Assembly: GCA_041494285.1 (NCBI GenBank)
Contig: JBGQAL010000090.1
Span: forward strand, 1 to 11,109
Length of the DNA: 11,109 bases
DNA from: Fen-7 sp041494285
Lineage (GTDB): Archaea; Halobacteriota; Methanosarcinia; Methanotrichales; Methanotrichaceae
Direction: 5' to 3'
Part shown: piece after piece, positions 1 to 5,839 of the stretch
Layout of the letters: the number at the start of each line of letters is the position of its first letter
How positions within the stretch are numbered: the first letter of the stretch is position 1
Made by a program: the position numbers and the translations under genes
The notes under the pieces: model-generated
The model's database searches: none
What the model saw: only the letters and a program-made list of their open reading frames with translations
Told to the model about the DNA's origin: nothing

Positions 1-224
1 CTGTCAGAGATTTGTGCGATATGAAAAGAATAATTTCCGATTCATGGGACAAGTTCTCCACTTCGATCAGTTATGGAAAGACGTGGATAGCAAGATTTTT
101 GCCAAACAGAGATTACAAATTGTTTTGCTGATGACTATAATTGAATTCTCTTGTCCAATTGATCGTACTCTCTTGTACAGGTTAGCCGTATGGCTGCATG
201 CCTGCAATTTTTAAAATTGATTTT
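1..224. other. AT-rich end region without a supportable gene
   Basis: This stretch lies beyond the 3' end of the MCR-activation operon. The only open frame, about 66 codons on the plus strand from a GTG near position 14, has no ribosome-binding site, no recognisable motif and AT-rich composition typical of the spacers. I see no tRNA, repeat array or insertion-sequence end. The only structure noted is the A/T-rich dyad listed separately at 205-219. Confidence 0.6.
205..219 (-). terminator. A/T-rich dyad after the operon, possible termination zone
   Basis: A perfect inverted repeat, CAATTTT-T-AAAATTG, begins about 6 nt past the TAG stop of the last operon gene. With a 1-nt centre it cannot fold into an ordinary hairpin, but it gives runs of A and T on both strands. 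Archaeal termination mainly needs a U-rich stretch, and here the minus-strand transcript contains only UUUU followed by AAAAA and UU. It is therefore a weak candidate for the operon's 3' end. Confidence 0.25.
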
Positions 225-677
225 CTAATCCGGCTTCGGTTTATCCACGTGGATCTCGCAGGTCCCCATCTCGCACTCCCTACAGAAGCCCGCTTCTTCG
301 TCCAGGTGGCGAGTGGCAGTGGCAAGCACGCTGGCGTTCACCAGATTCCCGGCAAGGAAGATAGCGGCAGCAATCTCATCGTCAGAAACCCCCAGGTTCG
401 ATGCAACATGGATGTGCAGCTTCAGGCAGTGGGTGCACCTCATGGCAGCGCTGACCGCAACGGAGATCAGCTCGATGGTCTTGGCGTCCAGGGTCGAGCT
501 TCTGAGTATAGCGTTGTTGTGGAGGATCTTGGTTATCAGAAGATCCGGGTGGTCCTTCATGAAATGAAAGACGTACGGGACTTCTCCATACGCGTTCTCT
601 ACAGCCTTGATCATGTCCTCAGCCGACTTTTCTACGCCCTTCTCCAGAATTCTGTCCAGCTCATCTTCAAAGCCCAT
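225..677 (-). CDS. AhpD-like carboxymuconolactone decarboxylase (CMD) family protein with Cys-rich C-terminal tail
   Basis: This is a small all-helical AhpD/CMD-fold protein, 150 aa from the chosen ATG. Residues E69, C81, H83, C84 and H88 have the same spacing as the catalytic pentad of Mycobacterium AhpD (Glu118, Cys130, His132, Cys133, His137). That points to a thiol-disulfide or peroxide-reducing activity rather than a lactone decarboxylase. An unusual tail, residues 132-143, carries C132, C135, C140 and H143 (CX2CX4CX2H), which could bind a metal or an Fe-S cluster or act as a resolving thiol. A GTG three codons upstream (686) is possible. The ATG at 677 is preferred because a perfect GGTGAT SD lies 4 nt before it and overlaps that GTG. 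The gene follows mmp7 by 44 nt on the same strand, so it is probably the last gene of the MCR-activation operon. A redox role for MCR, its activation partners or the CoM/CoB thiols is inference. The family call is firm; the substrate is unknown. Confidence 0.88.
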   Translation of the reverse strand: MGFEDELDRILEKGVEKSAEDMIKAVENAYGEVPYVFHFMKDHPDLLITKILHNNAILRSSTLDAKTIELISVAVSAAMRCTHCLKLHIHVASNLGVSDDEIAAAIFLAGNLVNASVLATATRHLDEEAGFCRECEMGTCEIHVDKPKPD

Positions 678-681
678 GCGA

Positions 682-687
682 ATCACC
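682..687 (-). promoter_or_regulatory. Ribosome-binding site deciding the start of the AhpD-like gene
   Basis: The minus strand reads GGTGAT, an exact match to the archaeal anti-SD complement, followed by 4 nt and then ATG at 677. The alternative GTG at 686 lies inside this element, which argues for the ATG. Confidence 0.6.
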
Positions 688-721
688 AGGAATGGAAATC
701 GGAAATCTTCTCAAGGCCGGC

Positions 722-1645
722 CTAGAAGACGAAACCGGTCTCGGACATTGGCAATATCCTCACCAGTATATAGTCCTTCATCTTAGAAGGCCTTATGGTG
801 GCTATCTCACCGAGAGTCACACCCTCATCGAACCTGACAGCCCGAACTGCCTCCTTGTACTGCTCGTAGGGCAGCTTGACCCTGACTCCGTTCAGGTTGA
901 GGGCAATTGGAAGAGGTGAGAACGAGTACTCCACCTCAGGGACCTGTTCCCTGACGGCGTCCATCACCCTGGGCGGCGAAGTTGTCAGAGGGTCCTTGGA
1001 GATTTCAGTCCTTGTCCTGTCCAGAGCCCGGCCGACAGATTCGATTATCTTGTCCAGGGTGCCAAGCTCAGTGGCTTTCTTGGCCCTATGGGTGATTCTG
1101 CCTACGCTCGGTACGTACTCGAAGGCGTAAGGCAAATCCTTTTCTGGAATCTCCGGGCCGCCAGTTACCACAACGGGGATGTTTATGTTCCTGTACAGGA
1201 ACTCTTTCTTTCGGATGCACTCGACGAAGTTCCCAAAGATGAAAACGACTGCGTCGTGCTCGTCTATGAGCTTGGATTCATACTCGTTTATCTGGGCGGT
1301 CTCCCTTCCAACGCCTCTGGCCAGGCCGATCATATTCGACTTGGCCCCGTTCCTTCGCAGGTACTCGGCGATATCACAGGCAGTGTGGGGAAGATGGTGA
1401 ATTGCAAGGGTTGGGGTAACAACCGCTACCTCCGTTCCTGCCAAGGGCGCACGCACCAGCTCCCCCCTCAGCTCGGAGATGAGGGCCTTCATAGCCGCCA
1501 TGTCCTCTTTGGGGACCAAGAGAAGAAGGATCACCTCGCTCTGGGTGACGTTCTTCTGGAGGATGTAGCCTCCTAGGTCCTCCACCAGCTCCATCACCAG
1601 GTCGTGCTTGTACACACCACCCGTAAACATAACAGGTTCAAGCAT
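722..1645 (-). CDS. mmp7: Methanogenesis marker protein 7, MCR activation complex subunit
   Basis: This 307-aa protein is the usual length for methanogenesis marker 7. Family-typical stretches are HHLPHTACDIAEYLRRNGA (residues 83-101), IGLARGVGR (106-114) and the hydrophobic strand VVFIFGNFVECIRKK (133-147). C90 and C143 are the cysteines sitting in conserved blocks and are candidate Fe-S ligands. No signal peptide or membrane span is visible, so it is cytoplasmic. From the literature as I remember it, Mmp7 co-purifies with McrC, Mmp17, Mmp3 and AtwA in the complex that reduces inactive Ni(II) MCR in an ATP-dependent way, using unusual nitrogenase-precursor-like iron-sulfur clusters. The ATG start overlaps the end of mmp17 by 8 nt and has GGAG-type SD material upstream. 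An in-frame ATG at codon 6 is a less favoured alternative. mcrC itself is not in the window. Confidence 0.9.
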   Translation of the reverse strand: MLEPVMFTGGVYKHDLVMELVEDLGGYILQKNVTQSEVILLLLVPKEDMAAMKALISELRGELVRAPLAGTEVAVVTPTLAIHHLPHTACDIAEYLRRNGAKSNMIGLARGVGRETAQINEYESKLIDEHDAVVFIFGNFVECIRKKEFLYRNINIPVVVTGGPEIPEKDLPYAFEYVPSVGRITHRAKKATELGTLDKIIESVGRALDRTRTEISKDPLTTSPPRVMDAVREQVPEVEYSFSPLPIALNLNGVRVKLPYEQYKEAVRAVRFDEGVTLGEIATIRPSKMKDYILVRILPMSETGFVF

Positions 1646-2207
1646 TCTCCATGCTCCTGATCTTCTCTTTTACCTCAGAGATCAGCTCCGGCTTGAGAGT
1701 ATCCTCGGCTGCAATGAAGAAGAAGCTCTTATCAGTCATCTCGTTTCTCCGGTTACGAAATCCCTCAGGGGCTATCCTAAGTAGGGCGTCCGTGAGGTCC
1801 TGGCGGAACTCGGCCTCCAGGTCGGCAACAGGCAGATCCGACGGTGGTGCATCTGAGGCTACCACAACAACGTCTCTAGAAGGCTGCTCCACGCGCTCCC
1901 GACCGTACTTCGCCCAAAGGACCTTGAGCAGATCAGCCATGTGTTCCTCGTCGTTGACCTTTATCTGGAACCCGCCCTGAGCCTGGGCCACATCAGCCAC
2001 GTCCCTGACAAGCAGGGGCGATATGCCCGTCCTCAGGAGGCCGTATATGGCGAAGACCGGCTTTTTGACGTCAACGTAAACATAGAGCTGTCCGATAGAC
2101 CTGATGAGTCCCAGATCCTGAAGAATATCCATTATTATCTCGCGGTACTTCTTGGCCCCGAACTCCTCCCCTGCGATCTCGACCTTGAAGACCTCCATCG
2201 GGTCCAT
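1638..2207 (-). CDS. mmp17: Methanogenesis marker protein 17, MCR activation complex subunit
   Basis: This 189-aa soluble protein matches methanogenesis marker 17 in length and in its position between mmp15 and mmp7. It begins with the motif MEVFKVEIAG and ends in a charged helix. It contains no cysteine at all, so it cannot itself ligate an Fe-S cluster through Cys; a structural or scaffolding role within the activation complex is inferred. Known family context: Mmp17 is found with Mmp7, Mmp3, McrC and AtwA in the MCR activation complex of Methanococcus and Methanothermobacter. The ATG at 2207 comes 1 nt after the mmp15 TGA (TGAGATG), with GGAGGG 4-6 nt upstream, so translation is probably coupled to mmp15. 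A second in-frame ATG three codons later would also be usable. Confidence 0.88.
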   Translation of the reverse strand: MDPMEVFKVEIAGEEFGAKKYREIIMDILQDLGLIRSIGQLYVYVDVKKPVFAIYGLLRTGISPLLVRDVADVAQAQGGFQIKVNDEEHMADLLKVLWAKYGRERVEQPSRDVVVVASDAPPSDLPVADLEAEFRQDLTDALLRIAPEGFRNRRNEMTDKSFFFIAAEDTLKPELISEVKEKIRSMENA

Positions 2208-2208
2208 C

Positions 2209-3435
2209 TCAGCCCTCCAGCAGCCCCGAAACGAGCAGGGCGGCGCCTACGGCTCCGATGTACTGGGCGTACTTGGGCACAATCACCTTGACGTGCAGCA
2301 GCTCCTCCATGGCCTTCGGCAGCCCTTCGATGAGCGAGGTCCCTCCAACCATGATAACCGGCTCCTTAACCTCAACCTCCTGGAGCTGCTGCTCGTAGAC
2401 TTGCTCAGCCACGGAATGACATGCTGCCATGGCAACGTCCTCGGGCTTGCAGCCCTGGGAGAGGCTGTTGACGAGGGATTGAGTGCCAAAGACTATGCAG
2501 TAGCTGTTCATGGCCACGTTCTGGTAGTTGCCCTTGAGGGCCAGCTTCCCCAGCTCGGTGATGTCCACGCCAAGCCTGCGGGCAGTCAGTTCAAGGAACC
2601 TGCCTGAGGCCCCGGCACATATTCCGCCCATGGTGAAGCCGCCAGGTATCCCGTCCTGAACAGATATGGCCTTGTTGTCCATGCCTCCGATATCGATGAC
2701 CGTGGCCGGGCCTTTCTGAGAATCGGCTAGAAAGACGGCTCCCTTAGAGTTGACGGTGATCTCTTCCTGAATCAGCTTGGCACCGAAGTGCTTTCCTACC
2801 AGGAATCGGCCGTAGCCGGTGACACCTAGGGCCTGGACATCCTCCTTCTTTACACCGGCCTCTTTAAGAGATGCATCGTAAGCGCTTTCGGCGCTTTTGA
2901 GCACTTCTGTGGTGGGAACCCAGCCTGTGCCTATTATCTGGTTGTCCCTCATGATCACGGCCTTGGTGGTGGTCGAGCCGGAGTCCACGCCAGCGGTCAG
3001 TCCTTTCTGTCTCTCCCTAGCAAGAAGGCCCCTGTACTTAACAGTGGTTACCAGGGCTTCCATCCTGGTCAGCAGGGTCTCGGCGGTGGTCCTTTCTGTA
3101 AAAGAATAGCTGAGAACAGGAAGCTTAGAATTCTCGTGGATATACTTCCTGATCTCCGACCGGATGATGGCACCCTCGGCGCATCTGAAGCAGGTCAATA
3201 CAATGACCGCATCGGCCAGGTCTGGGTTCTCGACTATACGTGTCGCTCTTGCCATGACGAGATTGAGGTCGCCCGAGGCAACTGATACGCCAAACCTCTT
3301 CTCTACGTCCAGAATGTTCTCCAGGGAAACCTCCGGATAGATGATCTTGGCTCCGACAGTCTCTGCAGCCCTATCGATCTCTTTCTGGATACCGCTGTAC
3401 TCAGCCCCGCAGGCCAGCTCTGCTATCCTGATCAT
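2209..3435 (-). CDS. mmp15: Methanogenesis marker protein 15, BadF/HgdC-type Fe-S ATPase
   Basis: This 408-aa protein is the usual size for marker 15. Residues 1-140 form a leading domain with C9 and a CFRC motif (C82, C85). Residues 146-405 are an acetate-kinase/Hsp70-fold ATPase of the BadF/BadG/HgdC activator family: phosphate loop 1 GVDSGSTTTK (149-158), loop 2 DIGGMDNK (248-255) and adenosine motif VGGTSLIEG (363-371). C273 (GICAGASGRF) and C313 (SYCIVFG), 40 residues apart, correspond to the two cysteines that let an HgdC homodimer hold one [4Fe-4S] cluster between its subunits. Family knowledge: such activators use ATP hydrolysis to drive single electrons to very low potential. A role feeding electrons to an MCR/F430 maturation or activation step is inference. 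The ATG overlaps the TGA of mmp5 (ATGA), preceded by GGAGGG. Confidence 0.93.
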   Translation of the reverse strand: MIRIAELACGAEYSGIQKEIDRAAETVGAKIIYPEVSLENILDVEKRFGVSVASGDLNLVMARATRIVENPDLADAVIVLTCFRCAEGAIIRSEIRKYIHENSKLPVLSYSFTERTTAETLLTRMEALVTTVKYRGLLARERQKGLTAGVDSGSTTTKAVIMRDNQIIGTGWVPTTEVLKSAESAYDASLKEAGVKKEDVQALGVTGYGRFLVGKHFGAKLIQEEITVNSKGAVFLADSQKGPATVIDIGGMDNKAISVQDGIPGGFTMGGICAGASGRFLELTARRLGVDITELGKLALKGNYQNVAMNSYCIVFGTQSLVNSLSQGCKPEDVAMAACHSVAEQVYEQQLQEVEVKEPVIMVGGTSLIEGLPKAMEELLHVKVIVPKYAQYIGAVGAALLVSGLLEG

Positions 3436-3869
3436 TTCAAACCCTCCAGGAAGGATTTGATCTGGCGAACGAAGGCCCTGGCCTCGACCTCATCCTTGGG
3501 ATAGTTAACTTCTAGAACTGGTATGCCTTTTGTCTTTATCAGCAGCCTGATCAGTTCGTTTGTCCTGGCGCATCCTGAACAGCCCGTTAGGCACCCGGGG
3601 TCGTTCAAAATTATTCCAGCATCTGCCTTCTCAATTAGTGGCCCTATGAGCGACATTCTGCCCCGAACTCCGGAAGGGACATCCACTGCCGCGTAGCGTA
3701 AACCTTTTTTGGGCTCATCGGGCGTCATGTTGAGCGGCGGCGAATCGATTCCAGGTGTTGTTACCCTTGACCTCACTTCGCTGGGAACAACGAGCGCCTG
3801 GTGGCCCGTCCTCTCCACCAGGTCGGAAAGGATCAGGCTGGTTGGAGGATAAACAATGACTTTAGCCAT
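3432..3869 (-). CDS. mmp5: Methanogenesis marker protein 5
   Basis: This 145-aa soluble protein is typical in size for marker 5. It opens with VIVYPPTSLILSDLVER (4-20), a family signature. It has one cysteine cluster, PGCLTGCSGCARTNE, with C93, C97 and C100 in CX3CX2C spacing. That spacing matches the radical-SAM triad, but the protein lacks the rest of a radical-SAM barrel and is far too short, so an Fe-S or other metal site is the safer reading. Its biochemical role is not known to me. The ATG start at 3869 has a GAGGT SD 5 nt upstream and sits 8 nt after the end of mmp6. Its stop overlaps the mmp15 start in an ATGA, so Mmp5 and Mmp15 are likely made in matched amounts and may be physical partners (inference). 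Confidence 0.92.
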   Translation of the reverse strand: MAKVIVYPPTSLILSDLVERTGHQALVVPSEVRSRVTTPGIDSPPLNMTPDEPKKGLRYAAVDVPSGVRGRMSLIGPLIEKADAGIILNDPGCLTGCSGCARTNELIRLLIKTKGIPVLEVNYPKDEVEARAFVRQIKSFLEGLK

Positions 3870-3877
3870 GAAATACC

Positions 3878-4315
3878 TCAGGAAAACTCATCTTCGATGA
3901 TCTCTTCAAGCCTCTTCGTGTCCAGGGGTTTCTTCTTTGTTGGCTTTGTTTCGACCTCGGAAACCTCAGCCTCTCCTTCTGCCTGGTATGCAAGGGCCTT
4001 GGAAATCAGGGGCAACATCTTCGATTCAGACTCGATCATGTAGTAGCCTGGTCTTGCACCGCCGCCCCGGCGGCCCCTGCAACGTCTGGGATCGCCGGGA
4101 GGAAATCCGCGTTCCTTGATGAAGATCCCAGAGGGGTCCAGGGCTCTGATCTCCTCAACAAGCGGCTTGATCACGTCTTCATCGCCGCTGATGATGACCC
4201 CAAAGCAGGTCTCTTTGACGTTGACATCGTACTTGGATCCATAGATCTTCATGGCTATGTCTGAAGGAAGGATATCGGACTCTGGCGACGTTATCACGTA
4301 TTTGGTAACTCTCAC
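3878..4315 (-). CDS. mmp6: Methanogenesis marker protein 6
   Basis: This 145-aa cytoplasmic protein is recognised as marker 6 by the block IKERGFPPGDPRRCRGRRGG (66-85), a basic glycine/arginine loop around C79 that is characteristic of the family. C37 is the only other cysteine. The last about 30 residues form a charged, probably flexible linker (EVSEVETKPTKKKPLDTK) and a terminal acidic helix. The molecular function is not established. The RG-rich loop could bind a phosphate-rich ligand, nucleic acid or an anionic cofactor, which is speculation. The start is GTG, overlapping the mmp3 stop by 4 nt (GTGA). A clean GGAGGT SD lies about 6 nt upstream, inside the last codons of mmp3, supporting this start and translational coupling. 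Confidence 0.92.
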   Translation of the reverse strand: MRVTKYVITSPESDILPSDIAMKIYGSKYDVNVKETCFGVIISGDEDVIKPLVEEIRALDPSGIFIKERGFPPGDPRRCRGRRGGGARPGYYMIESESKMLPLISKALAYQAEGEAEVSEVETKPTKKKPLDTKRLEEIIEDEFS

Positions 4316-5838
4316 TTTCGTACCTCCAGGACATAAACTATCTCATCTTCCTTCACGTCTCTCAGTTTCTCAAGATCAATGACGCGGCCTATTATGTTCG
4401 TGGCCTCAAACTTTTCCCCGGATGGTCCGTACCTCTTGTCGTCAACCAGCTTGACCCCGGCAAAGCCAATCTTCCTGGCCACTTGATTGGATATTCCAAT
4501 GGACCCGGCAGGAACAGGACCAGTGGGCTTGTTCTCCGGCAGGATCTCTTTGTAGCTGGTGGCCTCCACTGCCGGCTTGAACAGTATCGTATTCTCATAG
4601 ACGAAATAAACAGGTAATGGCCCAACCGGCTTCTCTTTCAATCCGGTTACATGCCGGAAATAATCAAGCGTCTTGGGAGCCAATTTGTCGTAAAGTTCAA
4701 TAGACACAAGGCGTTTGGACGGTATGGATGTGAGCTTGACTTTTTTATCCTTCAGCACGCTCATCGTAGTGTCTGGATCCTGTTTAACAACAACGGCATC
4801 CTCGCCGCTGTAGCCTTCAACCTCAGCCTCAATGCCCCGATTCTTCATGTCCTGTAAAGCCTGGGGAAGCGTGGTTCCCATCAGCATTATTCTGTCCGGC
4901 CTGACCCTCACGGTTAAAAGATGACCAGCCCCAGCCAGCTTGACCATGTCCATCCCAGAGGTGACCCTGCCTACGACGGAGTGACCAGGGTTGGAAGTGC
5001 GGTCTGCCTTGTAAATGAAGATCCGACCCAGGCCACGGCCACTTGTTCGCACAGTAACCGCTCCTTCCAGCCTGGGCTCTCTATGCTCAAACTTTATGGG
5101 TTCCGTCAGGAGCAAATCGGATGAGATATAGGAGCTGGAAACCGAATCTACATTTAAGGTATTGTCCCGGGTTAGAGCCATGAAGAATTCTGCTCCCAGT
5201 GGCGCATCTTCGATCAGCTCCACCTCGAACCTTGTGAATATCTCCATGCCTTCAGCCAGCGGCAAAGTCATGTCGGTGGTGGCCAACTTCTCGGTTAAGT
5301 CTTCCCACTCAACTATGGGCTCCACTCCAGTGATCCGGTCTTCTTTTTCTAGCTTATCCAGGGTGTTCTTGCCGCCGACCACCCTGGCAAAAACGCCTCC
5401 CTCTACAGGCGCACCATAAACGGAAGTATGCCGCTTTCGAACGAAGATCATATGGGTCTTCTCAGCCTCGAAGCCCGCCGCCCCCAGAGCAATCTCCCAG
5501 CGGTTGTACTCATGGGCGTCTCTCCTCCAGGCTATGGCGGTTGCAAAAGGTCCAAAAGCAATGGCATCAGAGGACGTCCATCGTGCCTCTAAGCCTTCAA
5601 TCTGGCCCACGTTTTCGTGCCAGATCTTCTGAAGATCGGTGTCCAAAAGCTCGATTCTGATCTTGCCCTTTGTGGTGCTGAGCCAGTAGGAGTTTGTCTG
5701 CAGGGACTTCTCCCCCCGACCCTTAACGATTCCCACTATCGCCCCAACGGCCGGCTCTGTACAGGCCAGGTTCAGGGCATCTCCGAGAGTAGCACCCTCT
5801 TTTAGGTCTAGGCTCGTTCCATCAACAAGGACCTTCAA
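4312..5838 (-). CDS. mmp3: Methanogenesis marker protein 3 (UPF0288), MCR activation complex subunit
   Basis: At 508 aa it has the normal length for marker 3/UPF0288. Residues 1-35 look like a ubiquitin-like (MoaD/ThiS-type) strand-turn-helix opening. The middle carries two related segments, GGVFARVVGGKNTLDKL (147-163) and SVVGRVTSGMDMVKLAG (287-303), that resemble the cyclophilin G-R-V-x-x-G-M-D motif. Residues 378-399 (VSIELYDKLAPKTLDYF) resemble the start of a cyclophilin-type peptidyl-prolyl isomerase domain. C26 is the only cysteine. Known context: Mmp3 is a subunit of the ATP-dependent MCR activation complex. Whether it retains isomerase activity cannot be judged here. The start is TTG, 1 nt after the atwA TGA. 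GGGGAG lies 5 nt upstream, and no competing ATG or GTG is better placed. Confidence 0.92.
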   Translation of the reverse strand: MKVLVDGTSLDLKEGATLGDALNLACTEPAVGAIVGIVKGRGEKSLQTNSYWLSTTKGKIRIELLDTDLQKIWHENVGQIEGLEARWTSSDAIAFGPFATAIAWRRDAHEYNRWEIALGAAGFEAEKTHMIFVRKRHTSVYGAPVEGGVFARVVGGKNTLDKLEKEDRITGVEPIVEWEDLTEKLATTDMTLPLAEGMEIFTRFEVELIEDAPLGAEFFMALTRDNTLNVDSVSSSYISSDLLLTEPIKFEHREPRLEGAVTVRTSGRGLGRIFIYKADRTSNPGHSVVGRVTSGMDMVKLAGAGHLLTVRVRPDRIMLMGTTLPQALQDMKNRGIEAEVEGYSGEDAVVVKQDPDTTMSVLKDKKVKLTSIPSKRLVSIELYDKLAPKTLDYFRHVTGLKEKPVGPLPVYFVYENTILFKPAVEATSYKEILPENKPTGPVPAGSIGISNQVARKIGFAGVKLVDDKRYGPSGEKFEATNIIGRVIDLEKLRDVKEDEIVYVLEVRK

Positions 5839-5839
5839 T

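Noticed and set aside
14..214. 66-codon plus-strand frame from a GTG
   Set aside because: No SD, no motif, AT-rich composition like the spacers; does not resemble a gene.
198..725. 175-codon plus-strand frame, and similar long plus-strand frames opposite the operon (for example 1088-1576, 6333-6812)
   Set aside because: Antisense shadows of confident minus-strand genes; their translations show no family motifs.
3561..3605. Radical-SAM reading of CX3CX2C in Mmp5
   Set aside because: The protein is only 145 aa, the motif is past the middle, and no barrel or SAM-binding motifs are visible; recorded as an Fe-S/metal site candidate instead.
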